From positions 3,519,001 through 3,583,000 of the forward strand of contig NC_083514.1 in assembly GCF_032362555.1 (NCBI RefSeq): a DNA stretch of 64,000 bases. The letters are read 5' to 3'. This document shows, in pieces, positions 48,901 through 59,300 of the stretch (the stretch's first letter is position 1; every line of letters starts with the position of its first letter). Source of the DNA: Amyelois transitella. Taxonomy: Eukaryota; Arthropoda; Insecta; Lepidoptera; Pyralidae. Under the pieces are notes generated by a model that had not been told where the DNA came from, searched no databases, and saw only the letters and a program-made list of their open reading frames with translations. The translations under genes were made by a program, and so were the position numbers.

Positions 48901-51167
48901 GAAACAGTTTATTAGGAATTCAAAGCTAAATTCATGAACAAAAACACATGCAAACTTACAAAAAGACTATTCAAGCCACAATAGAATAATTCGAGTTCAC
49001 ATACCTTGATATTTTTTAACAAAATCTCCGAAAAACAACTTTTGTCACTCCCACAAAAACTACGCGACTCCGGCGCCTCGGCCAAACTGATGCTTGTTGG
49101 GATTTGTTCGGGTGTTCCCGCACACTTTTGCTTTTGCTATAATTCATTGAACATATTGACAATCGCGCTGACCTGCTTTGGACCATGTACCCGCTTTGGG
49201 CCCCCTTCATATTTCCGTAATAGGTTCATGTGTTGTTCCAGACATTTAAAAATAGTTTATCGATTTTTCATGGACGTCGTAAAAGAAGACTAAGAGAAAG
49301 TCTTTCATCAGTTCAGCACTGACGATACGAGCTGGGGTCCCTGTTGGGGCGGTCACGGTCAGACGGGAGTCTCTCCGTGAAATTCAATAGAATTGCTATA
49401 TGTATTTATAGTTTTTTTAATGTTATTCTTTAAATGAGACTTATCGCAGTCAAACAGTTTTGCGGAATAATGTTGTGTTCCAAGAATATTGTTTGGTAAA
49501 AAATTACCCTACGCACTTCGGGCTCTTCACGAGAACTTTAACAGGACGAACAAACGTCAAAAATGATGGTGTTCCATTTGAGGTCTCTATATAGATAAAT
49601 TCTTTTATATTCTTGGGTGAGCAGGGCTTATTCAACAACAAGACTATAAGTAATTATAATTAATATAGTATTATCGTTGAATTAGTATCTCGTAACACGA
49701 CACAAGTCTCGAACTTACTTCGAGGCTTACTCAATCTAAGGATATAATCTGTGTGCCGTTAATATTTATTGAACTTTATTACTTTAGGCTTCATCCAAGA
49801 TATTTTCAGCCGGGCTGGATCTAGGAGAGCTGTACAAAGCTGACCCGAATCGTTTGCGGCTCATGTGGCATACGATGCAAGAAATTGCAATCAAAATGCT
49901 TACTTGCAATTTTGTCACCGCTGTTGCTATCAATGTAAGTATGCTGACAACTGAACCGTACCACGGGCATAAGGTACGACCGATTTTTCTACATATATAT
50001 GTCTATGTTCTCCATCCATTCCATAACTACTTACTAATCTAGTTGTAGCAATAAAAAGGGAATAAAGGAGATTTTAATTTTGTTTTTGCCCGAATAGCCG
50101 GCTCTGATGAAATAGATATTCATAAGTAAAATAAACTACTCCAGCACCATGCCAAGAGTGCATACCTATAATAAAAATTATCTGATATGAGTAAAATACT
50201 AGCTACTAGCTACTCTAGAACCATGCCAAAAGAGCATATAACAAAAATTACCATATTTTCCTAGGGTCACTCCTCAGCCGGCAGCACATTGCTATCAATG
50301 CTCAGTGACCATCGTGTTGCCGTCGATGGTGACCACACCATAGGGTTCAATGACACGGCGGTAGGAATAGTTCCCCCACTGTGGGTGGTCAAACTTATGT
50401 CTCATACGATCCCAACGAGGAAAGCTGAATCCGCCATCATTAGGTCTACGCTGTTTCTTCCTAAGGAGGCTTTAGAGGTATGTTACATTGGTAAAAATAA
50501 ATATTTTTGATTTTATTTTGGTCATTGTTGGTTTGGTTCATCACTCTCAAAAAAGCTTGCTCCAGTTTTGCCGTGGTAGTTGCATTACAAGGGAATACCT
50601 AATAACATAATCCTGCTAACAGAGTCCCGGAGGTCAGACGGGTAATGCAGAGCAATTACCGGACTTAGTGTGTGTAAGTCTATGACTACGATCCAAGAGT
50701 GGTCCTCGATCATTTCCATATGCGAATCGATATTAACCATCTATAGATACCTACTTAACAATTACCTACATACATATTTTAGTAAGGGCAAAACTCCCCG
50801 CTAAATATATGTACGACTTACATGAATCTCTTCAGAAAAAAAAAGTATAGGTGGTGGTAATAATGGCTTTTGGAATTTGTTCTACTTAAAAGTTATTTTA
50901 TTCCAGGTAGGAATGATTGATGAATTAGCTTCAGACAAAACAGATGCAATAGCCAAATGTAAAGGATTCATAAGAAGTATGGATCACATTGCACCAAAAG
51001 TTATATCAAAGACGAGACAATTGACAAAAAGAGATCCCCTTTCCTGGCTTGTGGAGAATAGACGAGCAGACTGTGATGAATTTGTTAGCAAGATATTGAG
51101 TGCTGACACCCAGTACATAATGGAGAATTATCTGAACACATTGAAGAGTAAAAAGTCATCTAAGTAA
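45997..51167 (+). CDS. ECI1 tandem paralog (crotonase-fold isomerase-like), about 292 aa
   Basis: Exons: 45997-46000 (ATG plus one base), 46749-46827, 47209-47383, 49788-49934, 50266-50478, 50907-51167. The three internal/terminal exons match ECI1 in size and phase (147, 213, 261 versus 258 nt), which shows tandem duplication. WELDRPPVNSMNLDVV, FSAGLDLGELY and VGMIDELASDKTDA align with ECI1. The catalytic Glu of GLNETALG is replaced by Asp in GFNDTAVG (codon 50353-50355), and the GHAPAGGC loop reads GHSSAGST. The gene may keep altered isomerase activity or have lost it. The N-terminus is basic and hydroxylated like a mitochondrial presequence. The ATG at 45997 joins in frame through donor gtaagt; the in-frame ATG at 46754 is the fallback start. 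The intron 47384-49787 carries a transposon. Confidence 0.88.
46540..46562 (+). repeat. core fragment of lepidopteran dispersed repeat
   Basis: Only ggatcccttgcggggtaaac and a few flanking bases remain, in the first intron of the ECI paralog. Confidence 0.4.
47124..47180. repeat. imperfect inverted repeat before ECI-paralog exon 3
   Basis: ttagtactggaggcaagca (47125-47143) pairs with tgcttgtctcc and aggtactaa (47157-47179), leaving a few bulged bases. It lies about 30 bp before the acceptor at 47208. Confidence 0.6.
47606..47664. repeat. cluster of three 14-bp transposon motifs (left)
   Basis: tacccgctttgccc (47606-47619, inverted), gcccaaagcaggta (47629-47642) and gggcaaagcgagta (47651-47664) are versions of one motif, also found at the outer ends of the element. 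Confidence 0.8.
47814..48749 (-). pseudogene. Tigger/pogo-like transposase, C-terminus lost
   Basis: A 311-codon minus-strand frame. The N-terminus has a Psq-type helix-turn-helix (AAKRYGINLSTLQRHIK), followed by a CENP-B-like region and a DDE_1 domain with NVDETGIQT (first acidic residue) and LILDNHSSH (second). The frame stops soon after NHVLLL, before the expected third acidic residue (the LQPLD-like region). No continuation of that motif is seen in other frames just downstream, which points to deletion rather than a single frameshift. It is therefore probably inactive. Starting ATG is at 48749. Confidence 0.85.
48792..48847. repeat. cluster of four 14-bp transposon motifs (right)
   Basis: gggcaaaacgggta (48792-48805), gggcaaatcaggta (48807-48820), tacccgttttaccc (48819-48832, inverted) and taccctctttgcc (48835-48847, inverted). 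The cluster is arranged as an imperfect palindrome just upstream of the transposase start. Confidence 0.8.
49255..49395 (-). repeat. diverged fragment of lepidopteran dispersed repeat, minus orientation
   Basis: Contains ttcatggacgtcgtaaaaga and aagtctttcatcagttcagc, ending with a cagacgggag block. It lies immediately beside the Tigger-like element. Confidence 0.45.
49684..49775 (+). mobile_element. 3' fragment of tRNA-derived SINE A
   Basis: agtatctcgtaacacgacac, aagtctcgaacttacttcga and ggcttactcaatctaaggat match the 3' half of the SINE at 61205-61470. It ends just before the exon acceptor of the ECI paralog at 49787. Confidence 0.65.
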
Positions 51168-51369
51168 TGACATAAATTATCAGTGATACCTACCTAATTT
51201 AAGATAACAGAAATATTTTGATTCCTCATCAAAGAGCTAGTACTATTCAATTCAAGCTGTACCCTGTACCAAAACTCGAGGACAGGTAATACTTTGGTGT
51301 TTAAATATCCGTTTATATATTAATAAGAATTACGTTTAAGAAAAATACCTATTAATGAAATTTATGTTT

Positions 51370-51391
51370 AATAAATTATGTTTAAAATAAA
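51370..51391 (+). terminator. polyadenylation signals of the ECI paralog
   Basis: AATAAA occurs at 51370-51375 and again at 51386-51391, about 200 nt after the stop at 51167. Confidence 0.55.
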
Positions 51392-51426
51392 TGTAATAAT
51401 CACGTAGGTAATACACAAGTAGGTAT

Positions 51427-51432
51427 TTTATT
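51427..51432 (-). terminator. candidate polyadenylation signal of DRC3
   Basis: TTTATT on the plus strand, about 95 nt past the DRC3 stop. It lies only about 40 bp from the opposing signals of the ECI paralog, so the two 3' ends probably meet or overlap. Confidence 0.45.
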
Positions 51433-51525
51433 TCATTCATATCTATCTTTTCCCCCGATATTTATCAGTGCGGTGAATGCCGAAAACCGATGATGAGAAC
51501 ACATCATTCAGAAATCTTTTGTAGT

Positions 51526-54500
51526 TCAATACAAATCATCGCCAAGTAACGCCGCGGTCTCAGGGTCGACAGTTTCCGTCAGACCCATCTGCATGTCCGT
51601 CCATTCCTCTCTCTGATTGTCAATGAAATAGTTTATTTCGAGGATCCTGTCCCTGTTCCGTTTGATCTCGTTGCTAAAAGAAACATTTGTATAAAGCTAG
51701 ATAAATTAAAAAAATAGGTTTTACAAATGTTTTAGAAGCGAGTACACTTAATAGTTCAAGACATTGCTTTATTATCTACCTATGGAATGCTGGTTGCGCA
51801 TAGAACTCTGCGGTTGCCTGAATAATAATGGTTTCTTTTTAGAAGGAAGATAAGGCTTTTGACATACTACAAGGAGGCTGTAATGCCTGAATACAGGGCA
51901 TACTAACGACAGTTGTTTTTTGAAACTAAAATTCTGATAATAAAATTTTACGTTCATGTCCTTTCGAGAAAATAAACATCTACTTACTCATTAGTACCCT
52001 GAACCAAATCATCGCGCCATTGGTTTGCTCGGGTCATGAGGAGGTCTTCTCTCGCGTCTATAAACCTCATGTGATTATCTGATGACTGCGCAACCAGATT
52101 CATCATCATATCGCGGTCCATCATCACCTATAGATAACAAAAACAGTTGCAGCCGTATATCATCGAATGATCAAAATCTGAATTTAATACAGAGAAGATA
52201 CTGGTACCAAGCTACCTAAACCACCTTTTGTTATGCTGGATTCAATTTTCTACGCCCAGTTTATATCAACACCTTTATAATTGATTTACCTCGAACAATT
52301 CCGGCGGCGCATCTCCCAACATGATCTTGTTACCCAGCAATTTTGATAGCGATTCAAACTGCCGCATCGACCATAGGCCTTCGGTCTCGCGCCACGCTCC
52401 GAAGGCGTTACGTGATACTTCTAGTAATTTTGTAATCATCTCTGTCATGTTCACAGAGAATTGTACTCGGGATTCCTGAAAAAAATAATTACAGTACAGA
52501 AGTACTTACCTATATAATATTACAGAAATCTCATATGTGAGAGATGAAGAATGACTGAGAATGGCACACGAAATGAGACCTACAAATTTTGTCTTTATAT
52601 CATAATATAAAGACAAAATTTGTACATACTTATTGACATTCATTTCTTTTAATAATTAAATTAGTTTCAGTTTTCCTCAGGTTATTGTTCCATGGCCATG
52701 TACCAATGACTCTTTTCTTCTGAGTTATGTACAATGTACATTTGTTTGAGTAACCGATGCTCTAATGGTGAGGGAAACCTTCCTGAGAACTGTAATTGTG
52801 ATCCAAAATGATTTAGGTTCTCTATGCAAAGGTTGCAGTGGTTAGGTAGGAGTCACTTCATGTAAAAACCTGACTCATCTAATCCAGGATCATGATTGTA
52901 AAGGCGCACCCCAGGCTCCTTCCATGATAGGTATGGATGTACTCGTAACCTTCTCCTCTCCTCTTCTCCTTTCCTCTTCTTTTTTTCTATTACCACGCTT
53001 CTTTAGCTCCCTTAAGCTGACTTCTCACCTCACATTGTTCATAAAGCCGCATTTCGATTGTCATAAGATCCTTCCACAATTCATAAAGAACTTCATTGAA
53101 TGCCTCCCCGAGGTCCATTATTTTTGGCTCCAAGTCTTCAATGGTGGCTTGCTTTGTAGTAAATTTATTGATGAGTTCATTCATTTGGGCCACTAGTGGT
53201 TGCTTCTTCTTTTCAAACTCTTCTAGAACCCTAATTAATAAGATTTATTAATTTACAGTCTAGGCAAGTTTGAGCTATATTTAGATCTCTACTATTTTAG
53301 GTATTTCCTTACTTACGTTTTACTTTTTTGAACGCTATCTGCCAAAGCATTATCGACCAAATCTTTAAACAGCTTTATTTCGCTCTGTCGGGTATTATAA
53401 GCTCCTTGTGCGAATTCCACCAAGCCTGCCATGGTCTCCACATACTGGTCTTTGTACCTGAAATACGTTTTCTTATCATAATTTATTGCATCTTATTACT
53501 ATATTCGGGTTTTATGGAGTACTTATGACAATATTATTACTTTTACGGAAAAATATAACGTAAAACTAAAAACAATTTTTCACTTTGACTTATATTGATG
53601 ACCTACTGTTCAATTTCATCGAGACTTTCTTTCATTATGTAGGTACAAATTAGTCTAAGCGCTACAATGAAACTGTTATTTACTGTTCATAAAATCCTAT
53701 AAGTTCGCCTCCCACTTTCAGCAGCAGACTTCCATCCGGATCCTTCTCGAACATTGATTCTATCAGTTCTGGGCCACTGAGGTATTCTACAAAGGAAAGC
53801 GCATAAAACTCCACTCTGGCATCATATTCCTGTTTAGCTATCCATTCCTTTTCAGTCTTTTCATCTGCTTCGTCTAGTTTCCGCAATAAGCCTCTGAACG
53901 CAAGTGAAAATGTAGAAATGAAAAATAAAGTCACATTAAGAACTTCTTAGTTTATCTATACTAAGGTTTAATCGCAAGTTTTTACCTGAATAAAGCTCTA
54001 CCGTTCTCTCTTTCTTCCTCAGTGACTGTTTTGTAATCGAGGTATGTGACTCTGGTCAATGCAGCTTTAAGGAACTGGTAAGTCATAGGGTCGTCACAAC
54101 ATGGATTTCCTTTAAAACTAACTGAACGAAGGTTCCTGAATTTTCGCAAATATGCCATCTGTGGTAGATTAAATATTATAACGACGTAATATCAATACTT
54201 TGTGTTATAAGTATTGTAAAATAAAGTCTTAATTACCTACTAGACCGCTTATTACCTACGTTTATAGGTCAAACATAAACTATAATATCTAAGTGGCCAT
54301 TTGGCTGGACTTGGTTTTATAAACATATAAATCAGAAAGTCATATCAAAGCTACTTCTACTTAGGTATACATAAAGCAGATGTCAAAGGTGGGGAAAAAG
54401 AGTAGAAATGGTAGAATGAAAAAGAATTTCCATATCATCGCGATGCACCATGTTCTAAGTACCGAGCCGTAAGACTAAGCGGCCCTATCGCCATCATAAA

Positions 54501-55424
54501 AAGCGTAATTTCATGTTAAGTTGACCAAGTAGTACCTCTTTGAAATCTTCAATATAGTTATCTCCGATGCTAAATACAAGCAGTTTTTCTAGAGCCTCCA
54601 TATTCTCTAGTTTTCGGATTTTGTTATGGAATAAAGTAAGAACTTCAATATTCACAAGTTCTTCTAAATTTTCAATTCTTTCAATTTTATTAAAAGAAAG
54701 ATCTAATTCAATGAGACCTGTTAGTTTATCAAGGTTTTCTATTTTCTCTATCTGATTGTGGGCTAATGTTAGTTTCTTCAGAGATGTTAGCATCCAAAGG
54801 TGGTCGATTCTCAGAATGTTTTGGAATTCCAATCGAACAATTGGTGCTTCATCAAGATGAACCCCTTCTTCCGCGAATAATCTACCAGCTTCTTCTTTGG
54901 GACCTATAAAAAGATAGTTTTGTAGTACCTATTGCTAATTAGCAATATGTACCTCCTACAGAACAAAGCTTGCGTAAAAACCCTTCTTGACGAAGAGGGA
55001 ATGTTAACAATGTAATATTAGAAACAGATGTGTAATCTAAACACAACCTTTGGGGGAAATGCCATAACAGAACAGAACTCATTCATACCGTATAGAGTAG
55101 CCGGCACTTATTAAAGGACCGCGCCTTCCTCAACCTTTTCCCGTTGACGTCGTCAGAAGTGACCAAGGGAATAAGCACTTAGACTAGTCCATCAACCATG
55201 AACCAAGGCGGATTATAGGTTCCCCTTGTAGATATACTTAGATGCCATTAGTAGGTTGATTAGGTACCTACTTATTGCATTTATGTCTCAAAGAGTAAAA
55301 TATAAGTATTTAGATAAAACTTACCATATTCAAGAATACATCTAGTTATCATAGCATTATCAATAACTCCTGGTTCGATATTCGGATGTATTATAAGACT
55401 ATTCAGTGATCTTTTCTCCGTCAT
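51526..55424 (-). CDS. DRC3: dynein regulatory complex subunit 3 (LRRC48), 555 aa
   Basis: Nine minus-strand exons: 55424-55325, 54903-54536, 54158-53986, 53893-53684, 53457-53317, 53230-53029, 52475-52290, 52127-51988, 51673-51526. All phases agree. The N-terminus (VIDNAMITRCILEYG), then VRLEFQNILRIDHLW, is followed by five or so SDS22-type leucine-rich repeats (LTLAHNQIEKIENL, LDLSFNKIERIENL, LTLFHNKIRKLENM) and the LRR cap FKGNPCCDD..TYQFLKAAL..VTYLDYK. The remaining ~330 residues are helical and charged (FEKKKQPLVAQMNELINKF), as in DRC3. DRC3 is part of the nexin-dynein regulatory complex of motile axonemes, so in an insect the main site of use is probably the sperm flagellum. The human protein has 523 aa. 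The ATG at 55424 gives the family N-terminus. Confidence 0.95.
52581..52624. repeat. perfect 20-bp inverted repeat with 4-nt loop
   Basis: Arms 52581-52600 (tacaaattttgtctttatat) and 52605-52624 are exact reverse complements around CATA, inside the DRC3 intron 52476-53028. Confidence 0.95.
52690..52965 (+). mobile_element. tRNA-derived SINE B, 5'-truncated, plus orientation
   Basis: Contains catgtaccaatgactctttt, ctaatggtgagggaaacctt, tctatgcaaaggttgcagtg and ctaatccaggatcatgattg, matching the body of the SINE at 62222-62590 without the tRNA-like head. Confidence 0.7.
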
Positions 55425-56322
55425 TTTATCGTGTTTATTGCTTTTATTTTCTGTATAATTATGGTCGCGACGTCTTGTCAACCGCTCCTTTAAATATAGA
55501 TGACAAATTATCACTAAGCAACATGCAGTCAATATGCCATTACGTTGCTAAGTTACCTACGCGAAGTTTTTAGATTTCTGCTTATCCGGTTTAAGTAGAT
55601 AGAAACTTTATCTAGTCCAGCGAATTAATAGACGATTGTAATTGTATCGCTGAAGTCCGCATAAGTGAGTGACGGACCTGTCCGGCCACTAACCGGCTTT
55701 TGATGTTTGCACGCCGAACCAATTGATTGATTTTTTACTTTAGTACATACATACATACATATAATGACGTCTATATCCCTTGCGGGGTAGACAGAGCCAA
55801 AAGTCCGGAAAAGACTAATTGCCACGCTCAGTTGTTTGGCTTGATGATGGAATTGAGATTCAAATAATGACAGGTTGCTAGCCCATCACCTAAAAGAAGA
55901 ATCCCAAGTTTATAAGCTTATCACTTAGTCGCCTTTTACGACATCCATGGGAAAGAGATGAAGTGGTCCTATTCTTTTTTTATTGGTGCCAGGAACTACA
56001 CGACACTCACATTTAGTATTTTATTTAATAATAACAAAAAAAAACATTGGACATTAAATCACTTTTTATGAACCGAAAACGAAAAGCTTTTCAATCCAGT
56101 TTTTTGAAAACTCCCGCACTCCACAGGTTGCAAACTCAAAGGTTACCATGTGGTCGCTAAATATATTTTCGCATCAAATGAATGGAATATTGTGTGAACA
56201 AAACGTAAATGTCAGCTGTCAATACTGTCATGGGCGTTTTTTATCTGTGTGCGTATCTACTTAATAGTTGACAAGTGAAATCGGAGAAATCGCTTTGATA
56301 AATATTCCATTATTTTACAAAA
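55425..56322. other. divergent intergenic region between DRC3 and TOM1
   Basis: The two start codons are 0.9 kb apart in opposite directions. About 270 bp of this is the dispersed repeat at 55742-56010. The 310 bp left of the TOM1 start contains no clear TATA box. Confidence 0.7.
55742..56010 (+). repeat. lepidopteran dispersed repeat, plus orientation, near full length
   Basis: Begins with tacatacatacatacatata, then ccttgcggggtagacagagc, gacaggttgctagcccatca, ttagtcgccttttacgacat and ggtgccaggaactacacgac. It is the most complete copy in the window. Confidence 0.85.
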
Positions 56323-59300
56323 ATGTCCTTTTTCGGGGTGGGAAATCCCTTTTCTACGCCCGTGGGGCAAAAAATAGGTAAGGATAAAAATTTCTGCACA
56401 TAAATATGATACACAATTCCAAATTACATGTTCCAGGACTACGTTATTTCTTTTTTCTGCGCACTATTTCACTTTAATTTCTCTTTGTTGTCATTACATT
56501 TATATTACTAAATAGTCCGAAACATTCGAGAAAATGTACTCCTTGTTAATTTTTTCACTTCATTCTTTAACATGTAAATGTTAATTAGTTTGACCCTATG
56601 ATTGTTTGTGACGATGTTTATAAATTGCAGAACAAGCTACAGATGGGAACCTTCCATCGGAGAACTGGGCACTAAATATGGAGATATGTGACATCATAAA
56701 CAGCAGTACAGATGGACCTAAGGATGCTGTAAAAGCTATTAGGAAGAAGTTGACACAGAGTGCTGGCAAAAACTACACTGTGGTCATGTACACCCTGACA
56801 GTATTGGAGACGTGTGTCAAAAACTGCGGAAAACCATTTCATGTTTTGGTCTGCCACAAGGAATTTATATCTGAATTGGTGAGTAAATCTTAGATATCAA
56901 TAAGTACTTGTTAGATAAAGGCTTTTTCCATTTCTATCTGTATATTTGATTACTCATAAAGCACACAGTAGATGATGATGCAGTTTTCACTATCACACTT
57001 ATTTCGTTCAGTCACACTTTTACAATAAATGTCAAAGGATTTAAAGGAACATTACTTGCATTTTTGTTGGGTAACTGGTACATATAAAGATCTTAAATGT
57101 AAATTATTAGAAATAGATGCAAATCCAGTCTCTATTTCTATGCTTTACATTAGGTTAACAGTCACTATAGAAGATATTACATGATTTTGCTGTACTTTTA
57201 CAAGAGTTATAAGTTTTTATTTAGGGTGTTACTTAAATCTTAAATTAATTCATATCTTGCAATGACTTTGTTTCTAAGAGGCCCTTGGTAGAATCCCAAA
57301 AAGGACTAGCATCTTGGATATCTGTTCTATAATCTTATCTTGCATGGGTGTGTAAATAAATGTGATACAGAATACACTTCTTTAACTTCTTTGTAAGAGT
57401 TACAATTGTGAATTTTTATTTGCATTTAGGCTAAAAATTGTAGGTGTGCCTCTCCAGGTTTTTCTGGAATGTCCCAATTGTGAGACTAAGAAAATTACAA
57501 ATTACAACAATATTTGACAATTTGGAAGTATGTAGAATATTTTTTTTACATGAAGTACCTATTCAGAAAAAAAGTTTGAACAACAAGGGTTTAGATCTAG
57601 CATTTTATGTTTTAAGATTAAGTAAATTATAAGTATCAGTTTTTGCCTGTATTTTTAGATAAAATAAAGAATTGAAAAAGGAAAAAATGTTGATAAGAAA
57701 TCTTACAATGGTAAATTATTTTTTTATCAAAGTATTTGCATATTGTGTACAATAAAGCCTGATAAAGTGTCATTGTCGTCAAATATTCAGTGACACTGTG
57801 TATTTCATTTACACATAATTCATCAACACTACATGGTTTAGTATAAAGCAAAGTCGCTTCCCGCCTCTGTCCCTATGTATGTATGTTTGCTTAGATCTTT
57901 AAAACTACACATCAGATATTGATATTTTTTTAATAAATAGAGTGGTTCAACAGGAAAGTTTATATGTATAAATGCTACCTGTGTGAAGCTGGGGCATTTT
58001 GCTGGTGGGTTTATAAATAGGACAGGTGGACAGAGACCCATGTTGTCTAACAGAAGCCATTCTTTACTTTAAGCTAGCTTGAAAATGATAAAAAAAAGAT
58101 ACTCATAACCCATTATGTACGATCGCGTTCATATCTGCAGTCATAGTTTTAAAATTCTTACGGGTTAAAATAGCGTGCACTGTGGTTCCACTAGATCCAC
58201 ACACACATGCATATTTAAAAAGAATAAATATTCCATCAAATGAATACGGTCTTTAATACCAATGATTACTAAGTAAAACAGTTTATTATTCTATGACATA
58301 TAACAAAACAAAACAGAAAGAGACGGTAATCAACGATGGCCGAACTGGGCCCGATAATTGTCGATCGAGATATCGTCGTCTCTCATTATTTGCATAAGAT
58401 TTGCCTATAGAGGGAAGCCTGCGACTGCCAGACTTATGTCAATTCGATAAGGTTGAAAGTTTGTCTGCACACGTCCCTAACATAGGTAGTGGTTCCTTTG
58501 AAAGTAAGTGGGTAGCAATTTTATTACTTCGTGTGAGCAAGTGAGATCTAAGATATATTAGATAATCTCGCTTGCTCACACTCGCTTGTTCTAGTTACTA
58601 GCGTTACTTGGATTCCGAAGTTATTCAAGGATTTTTTTTGTCTATTTTAAAAAAAATTGTGTTACTGACAATTTTTAATGTTTCAAGGTGCCATTTGAAC
58701 TAAGTAACTGACTGACTAACTAACTAACTGATATCTAAGAATTACAATACCCGTGTCTTCAAACACGGAAATCAGCAAGAAATATTAAACAAGAGGGATC
58801 AAAATAAAACATTCAATAATTAAAATTAGTAAATTTTATTGAAACAGTTTTCCTATAGTTTTGTTTACATATCGATGATTATATAAAGCTATACATACAG
58901 CATATTACACTAATTATATCATCTACTTATCTCCTGTTATTAAGGTTACAGCTTAATTATTCGTTTTCATAAAGAAAAGATATTGAAGCTGTCCTTAAAA
59001 TACTATCGAAGTAATTAGTGGTTTTAATATAAACTGGCAGAACCTTTCACGCACTATATGGACTCGATGCACAGGGCAGTTGTCTTGCACAAATGATATT
59101 GTTGGCATATCATCAATCGGATAAATACACCGCACAGTTAGTAACATGGTTTCTTCCAGCACTTGCACATAATGAGCAGCTGTAGCGCGTCCTGCTATCC
59201 ACACCTGTTCCCCAGGTCCAGCAGCACTCATCCAGCCCCACATATTTACAGATATGCGTCCAGACTCCATCTTTGGCCCAATATTTTTTCTTCATACCGA

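Larger units (their letters stand above)
47417..49210 (-). mobile_element. Tigger/pogo-like DNA transposon with broken transposase
   Basis: The left end (ggggagaagggcccaaagca from 47419) and the inverted right end (tacccgctttgggccccctt, ending near 49207) are similar inverted repeats, each adjacent to a TA. The interior carries a pogo/Tigger-type transposase frame on the minus strand and clusters of a motif like gggcaaagcgggta. Exact ends are uncertain by some bases. It sits in the intron 47384-49787 of the ECI paralog, in antisense orientation. Confidence 0.75.
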
